Below are positions 45,060-53,870 of a stretch of 64,000 nucleotides of DNA, piece after piece; the first letter of the stretch is position 1; every line of letters begins with the position of its first letter. The notes under the pieces are model-generated. The model made no database searches. It was not told the DNA's origin and worked only from the letters and a program-made list of their open reading frames with translations. This DNA is from Psychromicrobium xiongbiense. GTDB lineage: Bacteria > Actinomycetota > Actinomycetes > Actinomycetales > Micrococcaceae. Position numbers and translations under genes: made by a program. The stretch spans positions 1 through 64,000 of the forward strand of contig NZ_JASSZH010000017.1 of NCBI RefSeq assembly GCF_030271165.1, read 5' to 3'.

Positions 45060-46055
45060 TCAGAGCCATTTCTTCTTTTTGAAGATGAGATACATGCCGC
45101 CGGCCAGCGCGGCCATCAGAGCGAGCGCGTAGGGGTATCCGTACTCCCAGTGGAGTTCCGGAATGATGGTGAAGTTCATGCCGTAGACCCCCGCCACAAA
45201 GCTCGGAGCGAAGAAGATGGCGGCCCAGGAGGAGATCTTCTTGACCTCCTCATTCTGCGCGGCGCTGGCCTCGTTGAGCCGGTTCGCGGTGAGCGTGCCG
45301 TCGACGGTCAGCGCGTTCTGCAGCAGTTGCCGGAAGCCGTCCGCCCGGGCCGTCAGCCCCGCCACATGATCCTCGACATCGCGCAATTTGCGCTGCAGCT
45401 CGATGTCCACACCGCGGGTGTCGAAGCCGTTGCGCAAGGTCGCGATGATCCCCAGTAGCGGGTGGAGCGCACGCTGAAACTGGATCACCTCGCGGGAGAG
45501 CTTGTAGATGCGGTGAGAGACGTGAGGACCTCCAGTGAAGAGCTGATCCTCAATCTCATCAATGTCGTTCTCCAGACCGGCAACCACGGGGGCGTAGTCA
45601 TCCACCACCTGATCCAGCAGACCGTACAGCACCGCCTCCGGTCCCAGAGCCAGCAACTCGGGCTGGTGCTCCAGCCGTTGACGCACTTGCGCGACGCCCA
45701 CTTCTTCGGCATGGCGGATGGTGACGACAAAGTCCTTGCCGGTGAAGATATGAAGCTCACCGAACTCGACCTCTTCCTCTTCGTCCAGATAACGGGCCGG
45801 CCGCAGCACGGTGAAGAGAATGTCGTCGTAGCGCTCGATCTTGGGCCGTTGGTGCGCAGCAATCGCATCCTCCACCGCCAGCGGGTGCAGCCCGAATTCG
45901 CTGGCCACCGAGGCCATTTCCGCCGGAGTCGGCCGGTACAGGCCGATCCAGGCCATTCCGCCACGGGCCTCGAGCGTCTCGTAGGTCTGTTGCAGACTGA
46001 CCGGGTCAGCGGTGCGCTGCCCGTTGACATATACGGCGTTATCAATGATCGTCAC
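45060..46055 (-). CDS. corA: CorA-family magnesium/cobalt channel
   Basis: This 331-residue protein has a long cytoplasmic helical domain (VEDHVAGLTARADGFRQLLQ and others) and two C-terminal membrane spans. The signature YGMNF lies between them, and the basic end FKKKKWL fits CorA. The GTG at 46055 is preferred because a -10-like CATAAT ends 6 nt before it, suggesting a leaderless mRNA; an upstream frame to 46094 lacks a ribosome-binding site. It is co-oriented with the Lrp gene upstream. Confidence 0.9.
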   Translation of the reverse strand: MTIIDNAVYVNGQRTADPVSLQQTYETLEARGGMAWIGLYRPTPAEMASVASEFGLHPLAVEDAIAAHQRPKIERYDDILFTVLRPARYLDEEEEVEFGELHIFTGKDFVVTIRHAEEVGVAQVRQRLEHQPELLALGPEAVLYGLLDQVVDDYAPVVAGLENDIDEIEDQLFTGGPHVSHRIYKLSREVIQFQRALHPLLGIIATLRNGFDTRGVDIELQRKLRDVEDHVAGLTARADGFRQLLQNALTVDGTLTANRLNEASAAQNEEVKKISSWAAIFFAPSFVAGVYGMNFTIIPELHWEYGYPYALALMAALAGGMYLIFKKKKWL

Positions 46056-46148
46056 GCGATTATTATGGACCGGCGGCCGGGCGAGGGGTATCACAGGACG
46101 TTCTGTTGCGTGGAGTTGGAGCGGTGGAAGCAGGACCGGCGGGTGTTC

Positions 46149-46676
46149 TCAGAGCGGGCCGGATCGCCCAGGGATGCGTTCGAAGACCAGCGTGGTCTCG
46201 GTGTGGCCGACGACGGGATCGGTGGTCAGATGATCGAGGACCCAGTCGCGCAGGGCCTCAGCGCTGGGTACCGCGATATGCAGCAGGTAGTCCACGGATC
46301 CTGAGGTGTGGAAGGTGGCCAGAACGCCGGGCAGCTGCGGCACGGTGGAGGTGAAGCGGTCGATCTGATCCCGATCGTGAGCGCGCAGCTGGACCGCGAT
46401 CAGCGCCTGGACCGAGCGGCCTATGGCACTGAGGTTCACCACAGCCTCAAAGCCCACGATGACGCCGCGCTCCTGCAGAGCGCGGGTGCGCATCAGCGCG
46501 GTCGAGGGGGCGATGCCAACGGCATCGGCGACGTCCCGATTGGTCATCCGGGCGTCGTCGATCAGCAGGGACAGGATTTTCCGGTCGATCTCATCCAGGC
46601 CGTCGATGCCGGTGCGGGAGCCCGAATCGCGCGCGTCGTCGCGGGCGGTGGGAACAGAGTGAGCCATAGAGTGCAT
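46149..46676 (-). CDS. Lrp/AsnC-family transcriptional regulator
   Basis: This 175-residue protein has an AsnC helix-turn-helix (DEIDRKILSLLIDDARMTNR, NRDVADAVGIAPSTALMRTR) and an effector/oligomer domain (VDYLLHIAVPSAEALRDWVL). The start could be ATG 46676, with GGGGGA upstream, or ATG 46667, which is 7 nt after a TAAGAT -10. Three 17-bp repeats lie between its start and the neighbouring gene. Its target is unknown. Confidence 0.85.
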   Translation of the reverse strand: MHSMAHSVPTARDDARDSGSRTGIDGLDEIDRKILSLLIDDARMTNRDVADAVGIAPSTALMRTRALQERGVIVGFEAVVNLSAIGRSVQALIAVQLRAHDRDQIDRFTSTVPQLPGVLATFHTSGSVDYLLHIAVPSAEALRDWVLDHLTTDPVVGHTETTLVFERIPGRSGPL

Positions 46677-46720
46677 CTTACGTCCCCCGGTGCCTGTGCG
46701 AGCAGGCGGACGCAGTCCAG

Positions 46721-46771
46721 CCAGCGAACTGACCTGACCAGCGAACTCACCTGACCAGCGAACTCAGCCGA
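46721..46771. repeat. three 17-bp tandem repeats
   Basis: CCAGCGAACT recurs at 46721, 46738 and 46755, each as part of a 17-bp unit. The last unit runs into the stop-codon end of the nitronate monooxygenase-like gene. It may affect transcription or be simple slippage. Confidence 0.7.
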
Positions 46772-47795
46772 GTAGTCGGCCGACGATCTGCGCCGTCGAG
46801 CCACTCGACACCTCACCGAAGCCGCTGCCGGCCCACAGACTCATCGCCTCGGCATCGCCCGCCTGCGCCGCCGCAGCCCGCAAGGGTGCCGTGATCCGAT
46901 GAATCTGTGGGTATCCCCGGGGCGCATCCGGGTGCTCCCGGATGAAGCGATTCTCCAGACCGCGGGCCCATCGTCCGGTAAAGGCACGGGTGCGGGCAGT
47001 GGTGTGAAAGTGCCCGGACTCCAGGGCCGCTCGGTGGAGCCGTCTGGTGCCAGCTTCCTCGGCGAGCAGAAAAGCCGTTCCGCACTGGACCGCATCGGCA
47101 CCCGCCTGCAGCGCGGCATCGACCGCTGTCCGGTTGCTGATGCTCCCGGCGGCCACCAGGGGCAGCGGGGACGTCCGTCGTAGTGCCTGGACCAGTGAGG
47201 GCAGATCGGCTGGCCCCAGAGTTTCCGGGCTCAGAAATGCCCCACTGTGGCCCCCGGCTGAAGAGTGCTGGACCACCAGGGCATCCACGCCACGGTCCTG
47301 GGCAGCACTCGCTTCCTCGACGGTGGTCACGGTGGCCAGCAGCCGACTGCCCGCGCGATGCAGGGCGTCGATCTCAGCCCTGCCCGGCAGGCCGAAGGTG
47401 AAACTCAGCCAGGGGGCGGGCTGGGCGAGCAGAAGGTCCAGTTTCTCCTGCCAGCCATCGTCGTCCTGCCAGAAATCGTGGGCCTCCGGTCCGGGAACCT
47501 CCGGAAGATCAATGCCGTAGCGAAGGGCTTCCGCCTCCAGGGTATTGCGGTACTGGAGGATCATCGCCCGGTCCGTAGCGAGGTCTGCTGGCGCATATTC
47601 CGTTGGCACAAAGAGGTTGACGCCGTAGTCGACTCCGGCGTCACGGACTTGTTCAAGCTGCGCCTTGAGCGCCTGCGCGCTCAGATAGCCCGCGGCAAGA
47701 AAGCCCAGCGCACCTGCCTGCGCCGCTGCCGTAACCAACTCGGGGGTACTGGGGCCGCCCGCCATCGGGGCGACGATCAGTGATGACGAAAACAT
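46764..47795 (-). CDS. nitronate monooxygenase-like FMN enzyme
   Basis: This 343-residue TIM-barrel flavoprotein begins MFSSSLIVAPMAGGPSTPEL. It has an active-site histidine region SSAGGHSGAF and a phosphate-binding VQCGTAFLLAEEAG, fitting the 2-nitropropane dioxygenase/NMO family, which detoxifies alkyl nitronates. ATG 47795 has AGAAGG 6 nt upstream, so the longer frame is not used. It is divergent from the kinase gene, with only 48 nt between starts. The substrate is uncertain, since the superfamily also includes enoyl reductases. Confidence 0.78.
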   Translation of the reverse strand: MFSSSLIVAPMAGGPSTPELVTAAAQAGALGFLAAGYLSAQALKAQLEQVRDAGVDYGVNLFVPTEYAPADLATDRAMILQYRNTLEAEALRYGIDLPEVPGPEAHDFWQDDDGWQEKLDLLLAQPAPWLSFTFGLPGRAEIDALHRAGSRLLATVTTVEEASAAQDRGVDALVVQHSSAGGHSGAFLSPETLGPADLPSLVQALRRTSPLPLVAAGSISNRTAVDAALQAGADAVQCGTAFLLAEEAGTRRLHRAALESGHFHTTARTRAFTGRWARGLENRFIREHPDAPRGYPQIHRITAPLRAAAAQAGDAEAMSLWAGSGFGEVSSGSTAQIVGRLLG

Positions 47796-47843
47796 GGTGC
47801 CTTCTCTCAGGAACTCTCCGGGCCTGCCCTTATGCTGGGGGAC

Positions 47844-48773
47844 GTGAACGCAACGACTCAGCCTGCCGCCGCTGCTCCTCAGGCCATCATCGGCCTGGAC
47901 ATCGGAGGAAGCAAAACTCGAGGGATCCTGTGGGTGGATGGCAACGTCGTCGTCGATCACGAGGTCGGCAGCGCCAATGTGCAGAATGTCAGCGTCGATC
48001 AGGCGGCCGCGAATCTTGCCGAATTGTTTGCCGCACTATTGGCCGATTTTTCCCCCAAGGCGGTCGCCCGGGTTTTTGCCGGATCCGGTGGGATCGATAC
48101 CGAGGCCGACGCCGAGGCGCTGGCTGGGCTGATCCGCCCGCTCGCACCGGGCGTCCCGGTGGTCGTGGTCCATGACACCCGGCTGCTGCTGGCCGCTGGC
48201 CATGCCGTTACCGGGGTCGCCGTCATCGCCGGAACCGGTTCCGCTGCGTGGGGCACCAATGAGCAGGGCGAGGAAGCCCGTGCCGGTGGCTGGGGCTACC
48301 TGCTGGGGGACGAGGGCAGCGGCTACTGGTTTGGCCGGGAGGCTGTGCGCCACAGCCTGCACCGGATGAATCTGGGTCTGGCCCCGGACCAACTGACCCA
48401 GGCGCTACTGGCTCATTGCGGACTACGGGAACCGGGTGAGCTGATTGCGCACTTCCATTCCGGAACCTCGCGACGCTACTGGGCGGCCACCTCGCCGGTG
48501 GTCTTCAACGCTGCTGCCGCTGGGCATGAGGAATCCCTGGCGATGATCGCTCAGGCGGGGGAGGACCTCGCTGCGATGGCTGCCCAGGTGGCACACCAGC
48601 TCGGGCTCAGTGGCCCGATCGTTCTGGGCTCGGGGCTAGGCATGCACCAGCCATCGCTCCAGCAGGCCTTCCGCGAACGGCTGGCGACCCGCGGCTACCA
48701 CGAGGTGCGGGTGCTGGATCAGGATCCTATTTTCGGCGTGCTCGATCTGGCGTCCGCGGATACTGCATCCTGA
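47844..48773 (+). CDS. BadF/BcrAD-type ATPase, probable N-acetylglucosamine kinase
   Basis: This 309-residue ASKHA-fold protein has phosphate-1 IIGLDIGGSKTRGIL, adenosine-loop IAGTGSAAWG and the kinase signature GWGYLLGDEGSGYWFGREAV. These fit the eukaryotic-type NAGK/BadF family, which phosphorylates GlcNAc or related sugars. GTG 47844 is preferred: a -10 (TATGCT, 47831-47836) ends 7 nt before it, so the ATG 12 nt upstream would lie inside the promoter. It is convergent with the pirin gene. GlcNAc released by the GH85/GH5 system could be its substrate (inference). Confidence 0.75.
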   Translation: MNATTQPAAAAPQAIIGLDIGGSKTRGILWVDGNVVVDHEVGSANVQNVSVDQAAANLAELFAALLADFSPKAVARVFAGSGGIDTEADAEALAGLIRPLAPGVPVVVVHDTRLLLAAGHAVTGVAVIAGTGSAAWGTNEQGEEARAGGWGYLLGDEGSGYWFGREAVRHSLHRMNLGLAPDQLTQALLAHCGLREPGELIAHFHSGTSRRYWAATSPVVFNAAAAGHEESLAMIAQAGEDLAAMAAQVAHQLGLSGPIVLGSGLGMHQPSLQQAFRERLATRGYHEVRVLDQDPIFGVLDLASADTAS

Positions 48774-48791
48774 GGATCGTCACTTTTCTGG

Positions 48792-49889
48792 TCACTCCTT
48801 AGGCGGGTCCTCGGGCAGGTCCTCCGGCCGGTCCTCAGGCAGAAGCGTCCGACGCCGCGGCTTGAGTCGTAGCGGCGGCAGCGGTGGTGCTGGTATCCAG
48901 CCTGCCTGGGGCCCGGATCCTGCGTCGTGACCGGCGACAGCGGGAAACCTTTGGCGGGCAGCATTCTGCGCTGGTTCCCCTGGCCCTCGGCTCATGGACT
49001 CCTGCCAGTCCTCGCGCGCCTGCTCAATCTCCTCGTGGGTGCGTGCCACGAAATTCCACCACATGACCAACTCTTCGGCGAAAGGCTCACCTCCGATCAC
49101 CAGGAATCTGGTACCAGGGGCCGCGATTGCCTCCAGACGATCCCGACCGGCACCAAGATAGGCCAGAGGACCTGGCTGGACCTCGGTGCCGTCAATGGTC
49201 AGCACGCCATCCAGGACCAGGAGGGCGTGCTCGAAGGTGGGCCGCAGGGGCAGGCTGAGCCGTCCGCCATCGTGCGCGATCTCCGCACCCAGCAGCGGCG
49301 TATAGATAGTGGCGGGGGAGCGATGCCCAGCCAGCTCGCCCAGCAGCACGGTTACCTGGCTGCCGTCGAGAGTGAACCTGGGCAGCTCGGTGTGTTGTTC
49401 GAAGGCTGCTGGACCATTGCGAGTCTGCTCGGGGAGCGCGATCCAGAGCTGGAGCCCACGCATGGCAACCTGCCCCTCCGCAGTCTTGACCACAGTTTTG
49501 TCGATCACAGTCTCATCGATCACGGAGAATTCGCTGTGCGCCACCCCGCGGCCGGCGGTCATGAGATTGAGCTCGCCGGGGCGCACCAGAACCTCGCTGC
49601 CCAGTGAATCCCGATGCCGGATGGTGCCCTTCAGCGGCCAGGTGACGGTCTGCAGACCGATATGGGGGTGCGGCAGGACGGACATCGTGGGTTCGGCGGA
49701 GCTGAAGCTGTCCAGGAAACACCAGGCTCCCACCGTGGGCAGGCCCCGTTGTGGCAGCGTCCGGGACACCGGCACAGCCCTGATCCCGCCCAGCGGAACC
49801 AGCCTCTCCGGCCAGAGCTGCACGCAGGGGTCGGTGGCGACACCGGCGGGGCACTGAACGGGCTCGGGCTGCGCTTCCAGATCGGTCAT
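48792..49889 (-). CDS. pirin-family protein
   Basis: This 365-residue protein has a pirin bicupin N-terminal domain. Metal-binding histidines appear in PHPHIGLQTVTW and the GRGVAHSE motif. The pirin C-terminal region includes FVARTHEEIEQAREDW. The last 60 residues are a Pro/Arg-rich extension (PPLPPLRLKPRRRTLLPEDR). ATG 49889 is 6 nt after a -10-like TACACT, consistent with leaderless translation. Pirins are quercetinases or redox-linked transcription cofactors; which applies here is unknown. Confidence 0.85.
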   Translation of the reverse strand: MTDLEAQPEPVQCPAGVATDPCVQLWPERLVPLGGIRAVPVSRTLPQRGLPTVGAWCFLDSFSSAEPTMSVLPHPHIGLQTVTWPLKGTIRHRDSLGSEVLVRPGELNLMTAGRGVAHSEFSVIDETVIDKTVVKTAEGQVAMRGLQLWIALPEQTRNGPAAFEQHTELPRFTLDGSQVTVLLGELAGHRSPATIYTPLLGAEIAHDGGRLSLPLRPTFEHALLVLDGVLTIDGTEVQPGPLAYLGAGRDRLEAIAAPGTRFLVIGGEPFAEELVMWWNFVARTHEEIEQAREDWQESMSRGPGEPAQNAARQRFPAVAGHDAGSGPQAGWIPAPPLPPLRLKPRRRTLLPEDRPEDLPEDPPKE

Positions 49890-50054
49890 GGACTCAGTGT
49901 AGGTTTCGAGCCGGTGGCGTGTCAGCGCCGGAGGATTTCCCGGGTTCTGATGATTCTGTCGGTGCCATGAGGTTATGCTCTGAAGGTATCCCGGCGAGCA
50001 GCACCACCAGCACGGACAGCGCGTACGTACAGGTCGACAGTGAGGACTTTTCCG

Positions 50055-51224
50055 ATGGCAGGCCCCGGAAGCTCGACTGAACCCATGATCGTCTTCGATC
50101 AGGTCACCAAGGTGTATCCGGGCAGTCGTCGTGCCGCAGTGGATCATCTGTCGCTCTCTCTTGACCGGGGGAAGATCACCGTTTTCGTCGGCCCCTCCGG
50201 GTGTGGGAAGACCACCTCCTTGCGGATGATCAATCGGATGGTGGAGCCGACCTCCGGGACGCTGAGCGTGGATGGGCAGTCAGTGACCGCAGTTCCGGCT
50301 CCCGCACTGCGACGATCCATGGGTTACGTGATGCAGTCTTCCGGCCTGCTGCCGCATCGAACGGTTCTGGACAATGTGGCCACGGTCCTTCGACTCAATA
50401 GGGTTCCGCGGGCTCGCGCACATGCCCGGGCCCGCGAGCTGCTGGAGACCGTGGGACTGGGCCAGGAGACCGCCAGACGGTACCCTCATCAGCTCTCCGG
50501 CGGCCAGCAACAGCGGGTGGGAGTTGCCAGAGCACTGGCCGCAGACCCGCCGGTGCTGCTGATGGACGAGCCGTTCAGCGCCGTCGACCCGGTGGTCCGT
50601 GGCGAATTGCAGCAGGAATTGCTGCGACTGCAGCGGGAGCTGGCCAAAACGATTGTCTTTGTCACCCATGACATTGATGAGGCCACTGTGCTCGGCGACA
50701 AGATCGCGGTTTTTGCCCTGGGCGGGAGACTTGCCCAATACGCCACCGCAGAGGAACTGTTGCGCGCGCCGGTCGACGATTTTGTGGCGGCCTTTGTGGG
50801 CCGGGACCGTGGCTTCAGGCATTTGTCCTTCGCGCCAGCCCGGGAACTGCGGTTCGGCCCGGTCCCGCAACGCCGCCTCAGCGCACAGGAAGCCTCAGAT
50901 CTCCATCATCGGGCTACAGGCTCCACCAGTGGCTCAGGCGTGGCTCTGGCTGCTGTTGATCAATGGACTCTACTGGTTTCGGAGGCCGGTTCCCCGCTAG
51001 GCTGGCTGTCGCCGGAGGACCCCGGCGTCCTTCTGGCCGGAGGTTCGCTGTTCCGGCCGCAGGATCCCCTGCGAGTCGCGCTCGATGCCGCACTCTCCTC
51101 GCCGGCAGGCCTGGGCGTGGCGGTGGACGAGGCTGGCGCCGTACTGGGTGTCTTCTCTGCCGAACAGGTGCTGGACGCAGTGGAATCGCATCGCCTCAAC
51201 CGCGGGAGCGAGGCGGTGCTCTAG
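50055..51224 (+). CDS. osmoprotectant ABC transporter ATP-binding protein (OpuCA/ProV-like)
   Basis: This 389-residue ATPase has Walker A GPSGCGKTT (about 46-54), signature LSGGQQQRVG and Walker B VLLMDEPF. The C-terminal 110 residues are divergent CBS-like domains. These are typical of quaternary-amine (betaine/choline/carnitine) importers. ATG 50055 has GAGGAC 9 nt upstream; ATG 50085 is a possible alternative. Its stop overlaps the next gene's GTG by one base. It is the first of a four-gene operon. Confidence 0.88.
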   Translation: MAGPGSSTEPMIVFDQVTKVYPGSRRAAVDHLSLSLDRGKITVFVGPSGCGKTTSLRMINRMVEPTSGTLSVDGQSVTAVPAPALRRSMGYVMQSSGLLPHRTVLDNVATVLRLNRVPRARAHARARELLETVGLGQETARRYPHQLSGGQQQRVGVARALAADPPVLLMDEPFSAVDPVVRGELQQELLRLQRELAKTIVFVTHDIDEATVLGDKIAVFALGGRLAQYATAEELLRAPVDDFVAAFVGRDRGFRHLSFAPARELRFGPVPQRRLSAQEASDLHHRATGSTSGSGVALAAVDQWTLLVSEAGSPLGWLSPEDPGVLLAGGSLFRPQDPLRVALDAALSSPAGLGVAVDEAGAVLGVFSAEQVLDAVESHRLNRGSEAVL

Positions 51225-51940
51225 TGGAGTGGATCGTTGCGCACCTGGGCCAGATTGCCACTGACCTTGGCGTGCATCTTTACCAGGCGGTCATCCCGCT
51301 GCTCGCTGGGGCAGTGGTGGCACTGGCCCTTGCGCAGTTGGCCCGGTGGAACCGGCCCGTGGGTGCCGTGATTCTTGGCGCTTCATCCCTGCTGTACACG
51401 ATTCCCTCACTGGCTCTGTTCGTGGTGTTGCCACTGATCCTCGGGACCCAGATCCTCGATCCTGCCAATGTCATGGTCGCTCTGACGCTCTACGCCATCG
51501 CCCTTCTGGTCCGTACCATGGTGGACGCGCTCGATGCCGTCGACCCGGAGGTGCGTCAGGCCGCCGTTGCCCTGGGCTATCGGCCGGTGCGCCGGTTCTT
51601 CGCCGTGGATCTTCCACTGTCGGTACCGGTCATGTTTGCCGGGCTGCGCGTGGTCTCGGTGAGCAATATTGCCCTGGCCAGCGTGGGCGCCCTGATCGGG
51701 GTCCGCAATCTGGGTTTCTACTTCACCGATGGACTGCAGCGCGGCTTTGTGACTGAGGTGGTGGTGGGCATCGTCGGAACCCTGCTGCTGGCCCTGCTCA
51801 TGGACGTAGTGCTGGTGGTTCTGCAACGCGTGCTCACCCCCTGGCTCCACAGCGGTGGCGGCGACCATGGGCGGGGTGGCGTTGCGACAGCGGAGTCCGG
51901 GGCTTCCACGCAGCTGCGGCCCGGGATGGTCCGCTCATGA
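51224..51940 (+). CDS. osmoprotectant ABC transporter permease (OpuCB/ProW type)
   Basis: This 238-residue protein has about five membrane spans. Its EAA-type loop is DPEVRQAAVALGYRPVRRFF, characteristic of ProW/OpuCB. The GTG start overlaps the last base of the previous stop codon, and its own stop overlaps the next ATG (ATGA), showing tight coupling. The polar C-terminal tail is variable. Confidence 0.88.
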   Translation: MEWIVAHLGQIATDLGVHLYQAVIPLLAGAVVALALAQLARWNRPVGAVILGASSLLYTIPSLALFVVLPLILGTQILDPANVMVALTLYAIALLVRTMVDALDAVDPEVRQAAVALGYRPVRRFFAVDLPLSVPVMFAGLRVVSVSNIALASVGALIGVRNLGFYFTDGLQRGFVTEVVVGIVGTLLLALLMDVVLVVLQRVLTPWLHSGGGDHGRGGVATAESGASTQLRPGMVRS

Positions 51941-52716
51941 TGCCGACGCGCCAGTATGCGAGCGACGACCCGCTGGCCCAGGGGATTGCCTGGTTGAGCG
52001 ATCCACAGAACTGGTGGGGCGACGGCAGCATCATGCAGCGGATCGGGGAGCACCTGGGCTTCACAGTGCTGGCGGTTTTTCTGGCCGCGCTCGGTGCGGT
52101 GCCGTTGGGACTGTATGTGGGGCACACCGGTCATGGGCGAGTGGTCGTGGTGGCTCTGGGCGGGATGCTCCGAGCCCTGCCCACCCTGGGGTTGATGACC
52201 TTGCTGGCCCTGTTGATGGGGCTGGGGCTGCTGCCTCCGGTGCTGGCGCTGGTGCTTCTGGCTCTGCCCACTATCCTGTCGGCCTGCGCAGCGGGTGTCT
52301 CCACGGTGAACCCGGCGATTGTGGACGCCGCCCGGGGCCTGGGAATGACGGGATGGCAGATTCTGTTTCAGGTGGAGATACCCAATGGCCTGGCTGTGAT
52401 TCTGGGCGGCCTGCGCGGTTGTGTTCTTCAGGTGGTGGCCACTGTGGCCGTGGTGGCTTACCTTCCTCAGGGAGGGCTAGGTCGCTTCCTGGTGGACGGT
52501 CTGAAAACCAAGGACTACGGCAGCGTTTTTGGCGGTGCCGTAGTGATTGCGGTGCTGGCCCTGGTGCTGGACGGACTGCTTGCCCTGCTGAGCAGGTACG
52601 CCGTCTCACCGGGAGTGCGTGGCCGCACACATGATCGACGTTCTGCCCCGGAAACCGGGCTCGCTGAGCCCTCTGTCGTAGGCTCAGACCAGAGCGTACT
52701 CACCTCAGGAGGATGA
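51937..52716 (+). CDS. osmoprotectant ABC transporter permease (OpuCD type)
   Basis: This 259-residue second permease has about six spans and the loop IVDAARGLGMTGWQILFQVE. It pairs with the OpuCB-type subunit to form the channel. The ATG overlaps the preceding stop by 4 nt. The binding protein gene follows 3 nt after its stop. Confidence 0.88.
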   Translation: MMPTRQYASDDPLAQGIAWLSDPQNWWGDGSIMQRIGEHLGFTVLAVFLAALGAVPLGLYVGHTGHGRVVVVALGGMLRALPTLGLMTLLALLMGLGLLPPVLALVLLALPTILSACAAGVSTVNPAIVDAARGLGMTGWQILFQVEIPNGLAVILGGLRGCVLQVVATVAVVAYLPQGGLGRFLVDGLKTKDYGSVFGGAVVIAVLALVLDGLLALLSRYAVSPGVRGRTHDRRSAPETGLAEPSVVGSDQSVLTSGG

Positions 52717-52719
52717 AAT

Positions 52720-53736
52720 ATGTCGCGTTTCGGAATGACTCTGTTCAAGGCATCGCGATCTGAGCGCCCATCGCCAGGAGCGATGGCGAAGGGTGGCCTG
52801 ACTGCCGTGGGCCTGGTTGCCGCGCTGGCTCTGAGCGCGTGCAGCGGCGGAAATCCCCTCTCCGCCACCACTGCCGCTGGGACCGGAGGCACCTCGGGAA
52901 GCGCGGGGTCCGTCATCGTGGGCTCTGCGGACTTCACCGAGAGCCAGGTCCTGGGAGAGATCTACGCCGGTGCACTGCAGGCGGCTGGTGTCACGGTGAC
53001 CACCAAGCCCAACATCGGCTCCCGCGAGGTCTACGTCAAGGCTCTGGACGATGGATCGATCGATGTGGTGCCGGACTATTCGGGAAACCTGCTGGGCTTC
53101 GTCGATAAAAAAGCCTCCGCCACCGACAAGGACGGCGTGCTGAAAGCCTTGCCCGCCGCGCTGAGCACCTACTCGAGCACGCTGACGAACAAGACTCCAT
53201 TGGGCATCCTGGACGCAGCGCAGGCCGAGGATAAAGACGCCATGGTGGTGACCAAGGTGACGGCACAGAAGTACAACCTCAAGTCGATCGAGGATCTGGC
53301 CAAGGTGTGCAAGGATCTGACCCTGGCGGCACCGCCTGAATTCGCCACCCGGGACTACGGACTGCCGGGTCTGAAGGGCAAATATGGTTGCGAGCCCAAG
53401 AAGTTCCTGCCGGTTACCGGTGAAGCGCTGACGATCAAGGCGCTGATCGGCGACGACGCACAGGTGGCGGATGTCTTCACCACCTCCCCGGCGATCCCGG
53501 ACAATTCGCTCGTGGTGCTCAGCGATCCGAAGAACAACTGGCTACCGCAGCAGGTTCTGCCGCTGTACAACACCAAGAAGCTCTCCGATGTGGCCAAGCA
53601 GGCACTGAACAACGTTTCCAAGCAGCTCACCACGGACGATCTGATCACGATGAATCGGGAAGTTCAGGGACCACAGAAACGGGACCCGAAGGACGCTGCT
53701 CAGGAATGGCTCAAGGCCAAGGGCATCACGAAATAG
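52720..53736 (+). CDS. osmoprotectant-binding lipoprotein (OpuCC/ProX-like)
   Basis: This 338-residue protein has an N-terminal signal and lipobox (LALSAC, Cys41), then an OpuAC-type ligand domain that begins VIVGSADFTESQVLGEIYAG. It should bind a quaternary amine such as glycine betaine or choline outside the cell. It is the last gene of the operon; AGGAGGA precedes its ATG. The exact ligand is not readable. Confidence 0.9.
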   Translation: MSRFGMTLFKASRSERPSPGAMAKGGLTAVGLVAALALSACSGGNPLSATTAAGTGGTSGSAGSVIVGSADFTESQVLGEIYAGALQAAGVTVTTKPNIGSREVYVKALDDGSIDVVPDYSGNLLGFVDKKASATDKDGVLKALPAALSTYSSTLTNKTPLGILDAAQAEDKDAMVVTKVTAQKYNLKSIEDLAKVCKDLTLAAPPEFATRDYGLPGLKGKYGCEPKKFLPVTGEALTIKALIGDDAQVADVFTTSPAIPDNSLVVLSDPKNNWLPQQVLPLYNTKKLSDVAKQALNNVSKQLTTDDLITMNREVQGPQKRDPKDAAQEWLKAKGITK

Positions 53737-53870
53737 TCGCTGCCCGGCATTGTCGTTGACCGGACGACGGTGCGACGCCGTCCGGAGGAGTGCCAGGATT
53801 CCCGGATTGGCCCGGTAGTGCAGGCTCGGAAGAGGAGCAGCACTGCCGGGCCTTGTGTCATTCTTGGATC

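Noticed and set aside
46721-46771. Reading the 17-bp repeats as a CRISPR array or origin iterons
   Set aside because: There is no spacer DNA, no cas genes and no replication initiator gene nearby.
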